Source of the DNA: Ollibium composti
GTDB taxonomy: Bacteria > Pseudomonadota > Alphaproteobacteria > Rhizobiales > Rhizobiaceae
Direction: 5' to 3'
Assembly: GCF_004801285.1 (NCBI RefSeq)
Contig: NZ_SSNY01000014.1
Span: 27,963 to 91,962 of the forward strand
Length of the DNA stretch: 64,000 bases
Position numbers and translations under genes: made by a program. Each line of letters opens with the position of its first letter. Position 1 is the first letter of the stretch. The notes below the pieces were generated by a model that ran no database searches, had not been told where the DNA came from, and was given only the letters and a program-made list of their open reading frames with translations. Positions 1 through 8,990 of this stretch are shown piece after piece.

Positions 1-419
1 ACCGCGCCGAGGTCGATCCCCTCCGCCGCCTCGGCGCGCGGGCCCACCATCAGCGCGGTGGCGTCCAGCGTCTCGCGCAGGTCCGGCGGCAGCACGGCCG
101 CAACCTTGGCCAGAAGATCGCTCGCGGCCTCGGCCAGCCGCGCGTCCGGCTGCTTCGCCACCCAGCGCGCGCCCAGCACCAGCGCCTCGATCTGCTCGTC
201 GTCGAGCATCAGCGGCGGCAGGAAGAAGCCGGGCTTCAGCACGTAGCCCAGTCCCGCCTCGCCCTCGATCGGCGCGCCCTGCCCCTGCAAGGTGGCGATG
301 TCGCGGTAGAGCGTGCGGATCGAGACGCCGAGTTCGGCGGCCAGCGCCCGCCCGCTCACCGGCCGGCGGTGGCGGCGCAGCGTCTGGACGAGGTCGAGCA
401 GGCGTTCGGAGCGTGACAT
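1..419 (-). CDS. YafY/DeoR-type transcriptional regulator, WYL family (3' part outside window)
   Basis: This is the first 139 or so codons of a DNA-binding regulator; the rest lies beyond the window edge. The N-terminus (MSRSERLLDLVQTLRRHRR) is the winged helix (HTH_11) typical of YafY-type regulators. It is followed by the recognition-helix stretch GVSIRTLYRDIATL, the wing GEAGLGYVLKPGF, and the start of the linker (PPLMLDDEQIEALVLG) that normally precedes a WYL ligand-binding domain. The ATG at 417-419 gives the usual family start. It is divergent from the methyltransferase gene at 508. The target and ligand are not visible. Confidence 0.85.
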   Translation of the reverse strand, partial: MSRSERLLDLVQTLRRHRRPVSGRALAAELGVSIRTLYRDIATLQGQGAPIEGEAGLGYVLKPGFFLPPLMLDDEQIEALVLGARWVAKQPDARLAEAASDLLAKVAAVLPPDLRETLDATALMVGPRAEAAEGIDLGA

Positions 420-507
420 GGAGCCTCCTCTTCGCAGGATAGGTCGCTCCACGCGCCCTGCAAAGTTCCGGCCTGCAATCGGGTTTTGTTGCGCCGGGCA
501 AGGCGCT

Positions 508-1632
508 ATGGCAGAAGCGGCCGACCACTCCGGAGAACGGAACGCCTTGAAATCCCACCGCGACAGGCGGCGCGACGACCGCCAGCCTTCCCCCCGGCAA
601 GATCGGCCGCGGCAGGCCCGGCAGCATGAGGCTGAGGACCGCCCGGCCCGCCAGCAGGAACCGGCGCCGAAGCCTGCCGCCTCGCAGGAAAGGCCGGCGG
701 CGACCCCGCGTGTGCTTTCCCGCCGCGAGGGCGCACTGCCGGCGGAAAAGCTGCCGCTCGTCCTCGAAGTGCAGCCCAACGCCGACTATGCTCTGCTGGA
801 CTCAGGCGCCGGCCGCAAGCTGGAGCAATACGGCCCCTACAGGATCGTACGGCCCGAGGGCCAGGCAATCTGGCAGCCGGCATGGCCCGAGAAGGAATGG
901 AACAAGGCCGACGCCATCTTCACCGGCGACACCGACGAGGAAGGCATGGGCCGCTGGCGCTTTCCGAAGGCGCCGCTCGGCGAGACATGGCCGATGAGGC
1001 ACGATGGCATCGACTATCTCGGCCGCTTCACCTCGTTTCGCCATGTCGGCGTCTTTCCCGAGCAGGCCTCGCACTGGGACCACATGGCCGAGATGATCCT
1101 CAATGCGAGACGGCCGGTGAAGGTGCTCAACCTGTTCGGCTATACGGGGCTCGCCTCGCTGGTCGCGGCGAAAGCCGGCGCCGAAGTCACCCACGTCGAC
1201 GCCTCGAAGAAGGCGATAGGCTGGGCGCGCGAGAACCAGGAAGTCGCGCGCCTCACGGACAAACCGATCCGCTGGATCGTCGAGGACGCGATGAAATTCG
1301 CCGAGCGCGAGGAGCGCCGCGGCTCCCGCTACGACATCGTTCTGTTCGATCCGCCCGCCTACGGCCGCGGCCCCAAGGGCGAGGTCTGGCAACTGTTCGA
1401 GCACCTGCCGGCGCTGGCCGACCTGTGCCGATCGATCCTGACGCCGAAGCCGCTCGCCGTGGTGCTCACCGCCTATTCCATCCGCGCCTCCTTTTTCGCC
1501 ACCCATGCGCTGATGCGCGACACCTTCGCCGGCATGGGCGGCAGGATGGAATCGGGCGAACTCGTCATTCGCGAGACCTCGGCCGGCCGGGCACTGTCGA
1601 CCTCTCTCTTCTCGCGGTGGGTGGCGTCATGA
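508..1632 (+). CDS. Class I SAM-dependent rRNA methyltransferase (RlmI/RsmD-like)
   Basis: The 374-residue protein has a basic, low-complexity N-terminus of about 75 residues followed by a Rossmann methyltransferase fold. SAM-binding motif I is VLNLFGYTGLASLVAA and is followed by the acidic VTHVDASKKA strand. The catalytic motif is FDPPAYGRG, of the DPPxxGRG type seen in 23S rRNA m5C/m2G methyltransferases. An upstream in-frame ATG at 313 would overlap the divergent regulator gene, so I prefer the ATG at 508. The SpoU-family RNA methyltransferase gene lies 166 bp downstream on the same strand, separated by a palindromic repeat. The modified nucleotide cannot be assigned. Confidence 0.85.
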   Translation: MAEAADHSGERNALKSHRDRRRDDRQPSPRQDRPRQARQHEAEDRPARQQEPAPKPAASQERPAATPRVLSRREGALPAEKLPLVLEVQPNADYALLDSGAGRKLEQYGPYRIVRPEGQAIWQPAWPEKEWNKADAIFTGDTDEEGMGRWRFPKAPLGETWPMRHDGIDYLGRFTSFRHVGVFPEQASHWDHMAEMILNARRPVKVLNLFGYTGLASLVAAKAGAEVTHVDASKKAIGWARENQEVARLTDKPIRWIVEDAMKFAEREERRGSRYDIVLFDPPAYGRGPKGEVWQLFEHLPALADLCRSILTPKPLAVVLTAYSIRASFFATHALMRDTFAGMGGRMESGELVIRETSAGRALSTSLFSRWVAS

Positions 1633-1658
1633 GCGCTTCCCTGACCAACTTCGGCGCC

Positions 1659-1770
1659 GCCCCTCACCCTTACCCTCTCCCCGTAAACGGGGAGAGGGAG
1701 ATTGCCGACGGCGCAACTGCCCTCCTCTCCCCGTTTACGGGGAGAGGATGCCGGCAGGCAGGTGAGGGGC
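1659..1770. repeat. Palindromic intergenic element (double hairpin)
   Basis: The outer arms GCCCCTCACC (1659-1668) and GGTGAGGGGC (1761-1770) are perfect inverted repeats. Inside are two further hairpins built on CTCTCCCCGT/ACGGGGAGAG, one near 1674-1699 and one near 1723-1747. The element fills most of the gap between the two RNA methyltransferase genes. It looks like the small non-coding palindromes scattered through rhizobial genomes and encodes nothing. Confidence 0.8.
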
Positions 1771-1798
1771 AGCACTGCCCGTATGGGGAAACCACCGC

Positions 1799-2653
1799 AT
1801 GAGCGAGCACGAGCACCGCCGCGCCGTCGGCCAGGTCAAGGAAGTCACCAGCCTCGCTAACCCGCTGGTCAAGGACATCAAGGCGCTCGCCCTGAAGAAA
1901 TTCCGCGACCAGCAGCACGCCTTCATGGCCGAGGGGCTGAAACTGGTCATCGACGCGCTCGATCTCGGCTGGCAGATCAGGACGCTGGTCTTCGCCAAGG
2001 CAGGGCGCGGCAATCCGGCGGTGGAAAAGGCCGCCGCCCGCACGGTCGCCGCCGGCGGCACGGTGCTGGAAGTGTCGGAAAAAGTGCTGTCGGCCATCAC
2101 CCGCCGCGACAATCCGCAGATGGTCGTCGGCGTCTTTTCCCAGCGATTCGCCGCCTTGAAGGATATCCGCCCGAAGCCCGGTGACGTCTGGGTGGCGCTC
2201 GACCGCGTTCGCGACCCCGGCAACCTCGGCACCGTGCTGCGTACCGTCGATGCGGTCGGCGCCAGGGGCGTCATCCTGGTCGGCGACACCACCGACCCCT
2301 TCGCCGTGGAAACGGTGCGCGCCACCATGGGCTCGGTCTTCGCCGTACCGGTGGCGAAGACCACGCAGGGTGAGTTCCTCGCCTGGCGCAAGGGCTTCTC
2401 CGGCATCGTCGCCGGCACGCATCTGAAAGGCGCGGTCGACTACCGCAGCGTCGATTTCTCCGGCAGACCGGTGCTGCTCCTGATGGGCAACGAGCAGCAG
2501 GGCCTGCCGGACGAACTCGCTGCAAGCTGCGACCGGCTGTTGCGCATCCCGCAGGCGGGCCGCGCCGATTCGCTCAACCTCGCCGTCGCCACCGGCGTCA
2601 TGCTCTACGAGATCCGCCGCGACGCGCTGACGCTGGAGGCACGCCCTTCGTGA
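1799..2653 (+). CDS. TrmH/SpoU-family RNA 2'-O-methyltransferase
   Basis: The 284-residue protein has an N-terminal substrate-binding domain (about residues 15-105, starting VTSLANPLVKDIKALA). A SPOUT methylase domain follows, with the three family motifs: VALDRVRDPGNLGTVLRT (motif 1), LLMGNEQQGLP (motif 2) and IPQAGRADSLNLAVATGVML (motif 3). Members methylate ribose 2'-OH in rRNA or tRNA using a knotted SAM site. The stop codon overlaps the GTG start of lspA by 4 bp, so the two are translationally coupled. The exact RNA target is not predictable. Confidence 0.9.
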   Translation: MSEHEHRRAVGQVKEVTSLANPLVKDIKALALKKFRDQQHAFMAEGLKLVIDALDLGWQIRTLVFAKAGRGNPAVEKAAARTVAAGGTVLEVSEKVLSAITRRDNPQMVVGVFSQRFAALKDIRPKPGDVWVALDRVRDPGNLGTVLRTVDAVGARGVILVGDTTDPFAVETVRATMGSVFAVPVAKTTQGEFLAWRKGFSGIVAGTHLKGAVDYRSVDFSGRPVLLLMGNEQQGLPDELAASCDRLLRIPQAGRADSLNLAVATGVMLYEIRRDALTLEARPS

Positions 2654-3132
2654 AATCCCTCATTCCCTACGGCCTGCTCTCGGTCGTCGCCATCGCGCTC
2701 GACCAGGGGATCAAGGTCCTGGTCGAGGCCAACCTGCCGTGGCAGCAGCCGGTAGACCTTTTGCCGTTCCTGGCGCTCTTCCGCACCTACAACACCGGCA
2801 TCGCCTTCTCGATGTTGTCCTCGCTCGGCGACACCGGCCTCATCGTCCTGGCGCTCGCCGTCGCCGCCTTCGTCATCTGGCTGGCCGCCCGCACGGAGCC
2901 GCGTCAGGTCGCCGCCCGCATCGGCTTTGCGCTCATCGTCGGCGGCGCGCTCGGCAACCTCATCGACCGCGCCGTCTACGGCCATGTCATCGACTACGTG
3001 CTGTTCCACACGCCCGTCTGGTCGTTTGCGGTCTTCAACTTGGCCGATGCCTTCATCACGGTCGGCGCGGCGCTCGTCATCCTCGAGGAATTCCTCGGCT
3101 GGCGCAGCCAACCGCGACCTTCGGACGATTGA
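2650..3132 (+). CDS. lspA: Signal peptidase II (lipoprotein signal peptidase)
   Basis: This 160-residue inner-membrane aspartyl protease removes signal peptides from prolipoproteins. Four hydrophobic segments are visible. The conserved motifs are ALDQGIK near residue 17, TYNTGIAFS at 46-54, GNLIDRAVYGHVIDYV at 102-117 and FNLADAFITVG at 129-139. The catalytic aspartates are D115 and D133. Translation starts at GTG 2650 inside the stop codon of the preceding methyltransferase. The length matches the family. Confidence 0.96.
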   Translation: MKSLIPYGLLSVVAIALDQGIKVLVEANLPWQQPVDLLPFLALFRTYNTGIAFSMLSSLGDTGLIVLALAVAAFVIWLAARTEPRQVAARIGFALIVGGALGNLIDRAVYGHVIDYVLFHTPVWSFAVFNLADAFITVGAALVILEEFLGWRSQPRPSDD

Positions 3133-3182
3133 CCCGACACGCGGGGAGCCGCAAACTTCGCCGACATGCGCGAGGAGAAAAA

Positions 3183-4175
3183 ATGCCTGACACCTTCAAA
3201 GCCATCCTGGTTTCCCGCGACGAGGACAAGAAGCAGTCGGTGGCGGTGAAAGATCTGACCGAGGCCGACCTGATGGAGGGCGACGTCACCGTCGCCGTCG
3301 AGGCGACCACGGTCAACTACAAGGACGGGCTCGCCATCACCGGCAAGGCGCCGGTCGTCCGCCGCTGGCCGCTCGTTCCCGGCATCGACTTCGCCGGCAC
3401 GGTCACGGCCTCCGACCATCCCGACTGGCGGCGCGGTGACAAGGTCATCCTCAACGGCTGGGGCGTCGGCGAAACGCACTACGGCGCCTATTCGGAGCGC
3501 GCCCGCGTCAAGGGCGACTGGCTGGTGCCGCTGCCCGAGGGCATGAGCGCGCACGACGCCATGGCGGTCGGCACCGCCGGCTACACGGCGATGCTGTGCG
3601 TCATGGCGCTGGAGCGGCACGGCATTGCGCCCGACCGCGGCCCGGTGGTGGTGACCGGGGCTGCCGGCGGCGTCGGCTCGGTCGCCGTCGCCATCCTGTC
3701 GAAGCTCGGCTACCACGTCGTCGCCTCGACCGGCCGCGAGGCCGAAAAGGCATATCTCACCGATCTCGGCGCGGCGGAAGTGATCGCGCGCGACGAGCTG
3801 ACCGGCCCGGTCAAGCCGCTCGCCAAGGAGCGCTGGGCCGGCGGCGTCGACGCGGTCGGCTCCACCACCCTCGCCAACGTGCTCTCCATGACCGCCTATG
3901 GCGGCGCCGTCGCCGCCTGCGGCCTGGCCGGCGGCATGGACCTGCCGTCTTCCGTGGCGCCCTTCATCCTGCGCGGCGTCTCGCTGCTCGGCATCGATTC
4001 GGTGATGGCGCCGAAGGAGGTGCGCCTGGAAGCCTGGCGGCGCATCGCCACCGACCTCGACGTCGCCAAACTGAAGGCGCTGTCGACGACCATCGGCTTC
4101 GACGGCATCCTCGACGCCGCCCGCGCCATCGTCGATGGCAAAATCCGTGGCCGCGTCGTGGTGGATATGGAATAG
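3183..4175 (+). CDS. acuI: Acrylyl-CoA reductase (YhdH/AcuI family, NADPH-dependent)
   Basis: The 330-residue medium-chain reductase matches E. coli YhdH/AcuI along its whole length as I remember it, for example VNYKDGLAITGK, VPGIDFAGTV, GWGVGETHYG, GTAGYTAMLCVMALE and VAACGLAGGMDLP. The NADPH-binding loop is VVVTGAAGGVGSVAVA near residue 155. No structural zinc-binding cysteine cluster is present, as is normal for this quinone-oxidoreductase-like branch. The family reduces acryloyl-CoA to propionyl-CoA and detoxifies that reactive intermediate. A purine-rich GAGGAG element precedes the ATG at 3183. Confidence 0.93.
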   Translation: MPDTFKAILVSRDEDKKQSVAVKDLTEADLMEGDVTVAVEATTVNYKDGLAITGKAPVVRRWPLVPGIDFAGTVTASDHPDWRRGDKVILNGWGVGETHYGAYSERARVKGDWLVPLPEGMSAHDAMAVGTAGYTAMLCVMALERHGIAPDRGPVVVTGAAGGVGSVAVAILSKLGYHVVASTGREAEKAYLTDLGAAEVIARDELTGPVKPLAKERWAGGVDAVGSTTLANVLSMTAYGGAVAACGLAGGMDLPSSVAPFILRGVSLLGIDSVMAPKEVRLEAWRRIATDLDVAKLKALSTTIGFDGILDAARAIVDGKIRGRVVVDME

Positions 4176-4186
4176 ACCGTCAGCGT

Positions 4187-4408
4187 CGCACTCCGTCCAG
4201 CACCCCTCATCCGTCTCGGCGCTGCGCGCCGATCCACCTTCTCCCACAGGGGGAGAAGGGAGGGCTTGCGCCTACGTCTCTGCAAATCTCCAACATTGAC
4301 GATTGGTCGCAAGGGCAGCGCCACCTCACCTTCTCCCCTTGTGGGAGAAGGTGGCCGAGCCGAGCGAAGCGAGAGCGAGGTCGGATGAGGGGTGCTGGAC
4401 GGAGTGCG
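4187..4408. repeat. Palindromic repeat element with 27-bp terminal inverted repeats
   Basis: The ends 4187-4213 and 4382-4408 are perfect 27-bp inverted copies that include the core CCAGCACCCCTCATCCG. Nested inside are two CACCTTCTCCC-type hairpins, one beginning near 4230 and one near 4324. There is no coding content. Terminal inverted repeats on a roughly 220-bp element suggest a MITE-like unit or a compound rhizobial palindrome. No target-site duplication was identified. Confidence 0.8.
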
Positions 4409-4688
4409 GTTCCGAAAGATTTTCTCCCAGAATCTATCCCCGTCCTTTCCGCTCGCCCCATACTGCCCGTCATCTCCTGTGCGGGAACGCGGGTCGCGAA
4501 CCGGGCGCTTGTGGCAGGAGACGGTGCCGGGCTGGTCGTCTACGGTAGGCGGCTGGGCGATGAACCCCCAAGTCCGGGCCTCGACCGAGCCAGCGGGCCG
4601 AAAGGCAGCGCCCCTCGGGGAGGCAAGACACCGGCGGGCGCGGGATGCCGCGCCATACTTTAACTTAGCAGGCACGGCCCCGCGCCCG

Positions 4689-4985
4689 CTTCCCGACCTC
4701 AAACGAGGTCCGCTCTTTGACAATGGCCAGGGCCGAAAGGCAGCGTGGCAATGAAGAAACCCACCCAGGGAGAACCCCTCTCCGTCTCGGCTTCGCCGAG
4801 CCACCTCTCCCCAGAGGGGCGAGGAACCGAGCTCGCGACCGTCGCACTCTTTGGATGCCCAAGTTCCGCAACAGTTTTCCTATGGTGTCGGCCTCGCAGG
4901 ACTTGGGTTCCTCGCTCCTCTGGGGAGAGGTGGCTTGGCGAAGCCAAGACGGAGAGGGGTCGTTGGCCGTAGAGCGAGGGCTTCA
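4689..4985 (+). repeat. Dispersed repeat, copy A (related copy inverted at 63788-63942)
   Basis: The left part (4689-4829) reads ttcccgacctcaa, then ctctttgacaatggcca, ggcaatgaagaa, gaacccctctccgtctcgg and ggggcgaggaacc. The reverse complement of 63788-63942 has the same blocks in the same order. The right part (4901-4961) is an inverted version of the 4776-4828 segment, so copy A is also a large hairpin. Nothing in it looks coding. Confidence 0.75.
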
Positions 4986-5274
4986 TAACGTCGGAGCGGT
5001 GGAAATGACCCCTCCCGACCGGACTTCGAGGGGGGGCACCCGCGCCACGGCCCTGCGCTATCGCTCCCAGCCCTTCGGGCGTTCAAGACCTTCAAAACGT
5101 CCACCGGACGTTTTGATCCGTCCGAGGGCGAACCGGTCTTTCACCGTTCGGCACTCGAAAAGCCACGCAATTGGCTTTTCATCCGCTGCGCGGACCGCTT
5201 CTCACCCTCAAACCGCTAAAATGCAAGCAATCCGTCAAAACCTTCCCTAATCGCTTTGTGGCAACGATGGCTGC

Positions 5275-7572
5275 ATGAGCGCGCAGCCCGATCTTGCAGC
5301 AGCCGAAACACACGACGAGCCCGGTGAAACCGCGTCGCCCGTGCCGAGGCGCATGCGCATCCAGGCGCCGCCGCTGCAGCCGGACCTGCCGCCTGTCACG
5401 CGCGGGAACGGCCTCACCTTCCTGGTGTTCGCGGCAACGATAGCGCTCGCGGCCTTCTCCTGGCTGACCGGCGCCGCGCCCTTCATCCCCGCCTGCCTGG
5501 TGGTCATCGGCGTGGCCGGGCTTCTGGTGCATCTGCGCAGCGGCCGGGCAGCCAGGCGCGCGGCCTTCGCCTTCGACGACAGCGCCGCGCGCACGCGCGC
5601 CGAGATCGAGACGCTCGCCGACCGCATGTGGGAGATGCAGGAAAGCGAGGAACGCGCGCAAGGACTGATCGACGCGCTGGGCGACCTCGTCGTTCACCGC
5701 GACCGCAGCGGGCGCATCGTCTACGCCAACAAGGTGTTCGCCGATCTCGTCCGCATGGACCCGCGCGAACTGGACGGCCGCACGCTGGCCGAGATCGGCA
5801 TCGACGTCGGCCTGATGCCGGACGCAGCCTTCGCCGAGCGCGACTGCCTCAGCTCCACCGACGTGATGATTTCGACGCCGGACGGCCAGCGCTGGTTCTC
5901 CTGGATCGAACTGTCGGTGCGCGAAAAGGACAGCGGCGCCGTCTCGCACCGGGCGATCGCCCGCGACATCACCGCCCGCAAGCGCGCCGAAACCTCGCTC
6001 ATCGGCGCGCGCGAGCGTGCCGAATACGCCAACCAGGCCAAGTCGCGCTTCCTCGCCACCGTCAGCCACGAGATCCGCACGCCGATGAACGGCATCATGG
6101 GCATGGCCAAGCTTCTCGCCGACACCCAGCTGACGCCCGAGCAGCGCACCTATGTCGGCGCCGTCTCCACCTCGGCCAGCGCGCTTCTGGCGTTGATCGA
6201 GGACCTGCTCGACTATTCCAAGATCGAGGCCGGCCGCTTCGATCCCGAGCCGCAGCCGATGGCGCCGCGCGAGATCGCCGACAACGTGGTCGAACTGCTC
6301 GCCGCCCGTGCCTTCGGCAAGGGCATCGGCCTCGGTTGCCACGTCGCGCCGGACGTGCCGCAGCGCATCAGCGCCGATCCGGGGCGCGTGCGCCAGGTGC
6401 TGCTGAACCTGATCGGCAACGCCATCAAGTTCACCGGCGAAGGCGGCGTCCTGGTCTCGATTTCGCAGGTGCGCGACGTGGCGGGCGACCGCATCCGCTT
6501 CAGCGTCGCCGATACCGGCCCCGGCCTGGACGAGAAGGACAGGGACCGCATCTTCGAGGAATTCGAGCAGGCCGACGGTACCTCGACGCGCGCCTTCGGC
6601 GGCGCCGGCCTCGGCCTCGCCATATCGAAGCGGCTGGCCGCCGCCATGGGCGGCAGCCTCTCGGTGACGAGCCGGCTCGGCGAAGGCTCCGAATTCGCCT
6701 TCGAGATTCCGGCCGTCGAGGCGAGCGGACCGCCGCCGGGCCGCGAAGGTATCCTGACGGGCCGCCATGTCGCCATCGTCTCCAGGAACCAGGTGGAAGC
6801 CGAAGCCATCGCGGCGACCATCCGCGACCACGGCGGCAGCGCCGTCATCGCCTCCAGCGCCGCCGTGGCGGCGCCGCTCGACGGCCATTGCGACATGCTC
6901 CTGGTGGACGCGGCGCTGGAAAAGAGCGACGGCCGCCTGCTCCAGCACCTGCGCGAGGCCGGCCTGACCAATTGCGAGGCCGCCATCTTCATCGCGCCGG
7001 CCGATCGCGGCATGCTGGGCGAATTTCGCGCCAGCGGCTACGCGACGTTCCTGGCGAGGCCGGTGCGCGGGGAAACGCTGTTGCGCGTGCTTCTGGCGAG
7101 CCAGGCCGCCGCCACGGCGCCGGACGCCCCTGCCGCCGACACTCAAGGCACGGCGAACCTTTCCCGCAAGGGCCACCGGGCCTCGGGCCTGTCGGTGCTG
7201 ATCGCCGAGGACAACGACATCAACGCCATGCTCGCCCGCGCCACGCTGCAGAAGGCGGGGCACCGGGTGGAAGTGGTGGGCAACGGCAAGGCGGCGGTGG
7301 AAGCCGTCATCGAGGCGGGGCACCGCCACCGCTACGATGTCGTGCTGATGGACCTGCACATGCCGGTCATGGACGGGCTGGACGCCATCGCCGCCATCCG
7401 CCGCCATGAGGAGGAAGCCGGCGTCGCGCCGCTGCCGATCATGGTCCTGTCGGCCGACAGCCAGGAAAAGACCCGGCACACGCTGCTTGCCCACGGCGCC
7501 AACGGCTTCGTGACCAAGCCGCTCGACCCGGAAGCGCTTGTGCTGGCCGTGCAGGAACACACCGCCGCCTGA
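5275..7572 (+). CDS. PAS-domain hybrid sensor histidine kinase/response regulator
   Basis: The 765-residue membrane kinase has two hydrophobic segments near residues 46-82. A coiled region leads to a PAS domain (about 120-235). The HisKA dimerisation domain contains the H-box VSHEIRTPMNG with phospho-accepting H265. The HATPase domain has N-box LLNLIGNAIKF, G1 VADTGPGLDE and G2 GGAGLGLAI. A degenerate receiver-like stretch lies at about 490-600. An intact C-terminal receiver (about 640-765) has AEDNDINAML, D693 in VVLMDLHMP and the conserved lysine in VTKPLD. The signal and downstream regulator are unknown. The olsB gene follows on the same strand. Confidence 0.93.
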   Translation: MSAQPDLAAAETHDEPGETASPVPRRMRIQAPPLQPDLPPVTRGNGLTFLVFAATIALAAFSWLTGAAPFIPACLVVIGVAGLLVHLRSGRAARRAAFAFDDSAARTRAEIETLADRMWEMQESEERAQGLIDALGDLVVHRDRSGRIVYANKVFADLVRMDPRELDGRTLAEIGIDVGLMPDAAFAERDCLSSTDVMISTPDGQRWFSWIELSVREKDSGAVSHRAIARDITARKRAETSLIGARERAEYANQAKSRFLATVSHEIRTPMNGIMGMAKLLADTQLTPEQRTYVGAVSTSASALLALIEDLLDYSKIEAGRFDPEPQPMAPREIADNVVELLAARAFGKGIGLGCHVAPDVPQRISADPGRVRQVLLNLIGNAIKFTGEGGVLVSISQVRDVAGDRIRFSVADTGPGLDEKDRDRIFEEFEQADGTSTRAFGGAGLGLAISKRLAAAMGGSLSVTSRLGEGSEFAFEIPAVEASGPPPGREGILTGRHVAIVSRNQVEAEAIAATIRDHGGSAVIASSAAVAAPLDGHCDMLLVDAALEKSDGRLLQHLREAGLTNCEAAIFIAPADRGMLGEFRASGYATFLARPVRGETLLRVLLASQAAATAPDAPAADTQGTANLSRKGHRASGLSVLIAEDNDINAMLARATLQKAGHRVEVVGNGKAAVEAVIEAGHRHRYDVVLMDLHMPVMDGLDAIAAIRRHEEEAGVAPLPIMVLSADSQEKTRHTLLAHGANGFVTKPLDPEALVLAVQEHTAA

Positions 7573-7660
7573 ACCGAAGCCAGTCTTGGACCGGCGGTTT
7601 TCCCGCTTCGAATCGGTGCTCCTTTCACCGCGCCATTGCCCATCGGAAGCGAACACGGTA

Positions 7661-7678
7661 CTGTCACAATCCTGTTGC
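7661..7678 (+). promoter_or_regulatory. Candidate PhoB box upstream of olsB
   Basis: CTGTCAC at 7661-7667 and CTGTTGC at 7672-7678 are separated by 4 bp. This gives the 11-bp spacing of direct half-sites that defines a Pho box (consensus two CTGTCAT copies). The site lies about 52 bp before the proposed olsB start. Ornithine-lipid synthesis is known to rise under phosphate limitation in rhizobia through PhoB. The second half-site is imperfect, so this remains a candidate. Confidence 0.5.
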
Positions 7679-7729
7679 ACCCCCATCGTATCCCCGCGCC
7701 AGGAGGGATGGCTCGAAGGAGACTCGCTC

Positions 7730-8617
7730 GTGCACACAGCGATGCCGCAAGGTGATTCGCAACCCAATTCCGGCACCGCCAGGCTTGCCGAGCTGAAGAT
7801 GGAGGGCATCGCTTCGGGCGCCCTGCTCGGCCGTATCGGCAATCTCGAAGTGCGCCTTGCGCGCAACGAGGCCGAGGTGGCCGCCGCCCAGGAAGTGCGC
7901 TACCGCGTCTTCTATGACGAGATGGGCGCCCACAAGGGCGCCTTGCAGGCGCTGGACCGCCGCGACGCCGACCGCTTCGATCCCGTCTGCGACCACCTGC
8001 TCGTGCTGGATTCCAGCATTTCCGGCCCAGAACATCGCCGTATCGTCGGCACCTACCGGCTGTTGCGTCAGGAAGCGGCGGTCGCCGCCGGCGGTTTCTA
8101 TTCGCAGGACGAGTTCGACCTGCCCGGCCTCGTCTCCCGCCATCCCGGCGAGCGGTTCCTGGAACTCGGCCGCTCCTGCGTGCTGCCCGAATACCGCTCC
8201 AAACGCACCATCGAAGTGCTGTGGCAAGGCATCTGGGCCTACACCAACCATCACCGCATCGGCGTCATGACCGGCTGCGCCTCCTTCCCCGGTGTCGACC
8301 CGGCCGCGCACGCCGAATCGCTGAGCTATCTCGCCCACCATTGCCGCGCCGGCGCCGACTGGGACATCCGCGCCGTTCCCGGCCGTTATCAGGCGATGGA
8401 CCTGATGCCGGCCGAGGCCATCAACGCCAAGAGTGCCATCGCCGGCATGCCGCCGCTGGTGAAAGGCTATCTCAGGCTCGGCGCGCGCATCGGCGACGGC
8501 TGCGTCATCGACCACGATTTCCGCACCGTGGACGTCTTCATCATCCTGCCGGTCAGCGAGATCTCCTCGCGCTACGTCAATTACTACGGCGCGGAAGCCC
8601 AGCGCTTCTCCACCTGA
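7730..8617 (+). CDS. olsB: OlsB-type N-acyltransferase (lyso-ornithine lipid synthesis)
   Basis: The 295-residue GNAT-fold acyltransferase matches OlsB-type proteins, which transfer a 3-hydroxyacyl chain from acyl-ACP to the alpha-amino group of ornithine. That is the first step of phosphorus-free ornithine lipid synthesis. Family motifs are VRYRVFYDEMGA, CDHLLVLD, GTYRLLRQEAA, LELGRSCVLPEYR and KGYLRLGARIGDGCVIDHDF. I chose GTG 7730 because AAGGAG at 7716-7721 is ideally spaced from it. The ATG at 7742 is an alternative, and a longer frame would run into the kinase gene. The olsA partner is not in this window. Confidence 0.88.
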   Translation: MHTAMPQGDSQPNSGTARLAELKMEGIASGALLGRIGNLEVRLARNEAEVAAAQEVRYRVFYDEMGAHKGALQALDRRDADRFDPVCDHLLVLDSSISGPEHRRIVGTYRLLRQEAAVAAGGFYSQDEFDLPGLVSRHPGERFLELGRSCVLPEYRSKRTIEVLWQGIWAYTNHHRIGVMTGCASFPGVDPAAHAESLSYLAHHCRAGADWDIRAVPGRYQAMDLMPAEAINAKSAIAGMPPLVKGYLRLGARIGDGCVIDHDFRTVDVFIILPVSEISSRYVNYYGAEAQRFST

Positions 8618-8620
8618 CCG

Positions 8621-8965
8621 GTGAGCGACGGCGACCTGTCCCAAACGTTCGAGCGGCTGAAACGGGCCGCCGAATGCCTTCCGGGCGTCGTCGAAGGCAC
8701 GTCCTACGGCACGCCGGCGCTCAAGGTCGGCAAAAAGATGCTGGCCCGTGTCAAGGATGCCGACACCGTCGCCATCCCCTGCCCGCTCGACGAGAAGGAA
8801 ATGCTGCTTTCAGCAGCGGACGATATCTATTTCGAGACCGACCACTACAAGGGCTGGCCCACTGTGCTGATCCGCATGGCCGCCGTTTCCGATGAGGAAC
8901 TGCGCCACCGGATCGAACGCTGCTGGCTGGCGCAGGCACCGAAGGCTCTCGTCAAGGCCAGGTAA
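8621..8965 (+). CDS. MmcQ/YjbR family protein
   Basis: The 114-residue protein fits the MmcQ/YjbR (CyaY-like fold) family. It has the early ECLPGVVEGTSYGTPALKVG segment, a central VAIPCPLDEKEMLL strand pair, the YKGWPTVLIRM stretch and the terminal LRHRIERCWLAQAPK helix. Family members have been annotated as DNA-binding, but their role is not settled. Translation begins at GTG 8621, only 3 bp after the olsB stop, so it is probably co-transcribed with olsB. Confidence 0.85.
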   Translation: MSDGDLSQTFERLKRAAECLPGVVEGTSYGTPALKVGKKMLARVKDADTVAIPCPLDEKEMLLSAADDIYFETDHYKGWPTVLIRMAAVSDEELRHRIERCWLAQAPKALVKAR

Positions 8966-8990
8966 GTCCGCGCCGTGTAAAGGTGGATGC

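Larger units (their letters stand above)
4176..5274. other. Long intergenic region made largely of palindromic and dispersed repeats
   Basis: No credible gene is visible in these 1.1 kb. Reading frames here have composition unlike the neighbours and no ribosome-binding sites. The region holds a 222-bp palindromic element (4187-4408), a stretch without recognisable features (about 4410-4690), and a repeat shared with the right end of the window (4689-4985). About 290 bp with short inverted segments then lead into the histidine kinase gene. A promoter for that kinase must lie close to 5230-5270 but no clear boxes are seen. Confidence 0.7.

Noticed and set aside
4410..4690. Possible small genes in the 4.2-5.2 kb gap
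   Set aside because: Open frames there have no ribosome-binding sites, run through repeats and show no recognisable domain.
5179..7866. Very long open frame on the minus strand opposite the histidine kinase
   Set aside because: It is the GC-driven shadow of the kinase and olsB genes. The plus-strand frame has full kinase motifs, while the minus frame has only low-complexity Arg/Gly/Ala composition.
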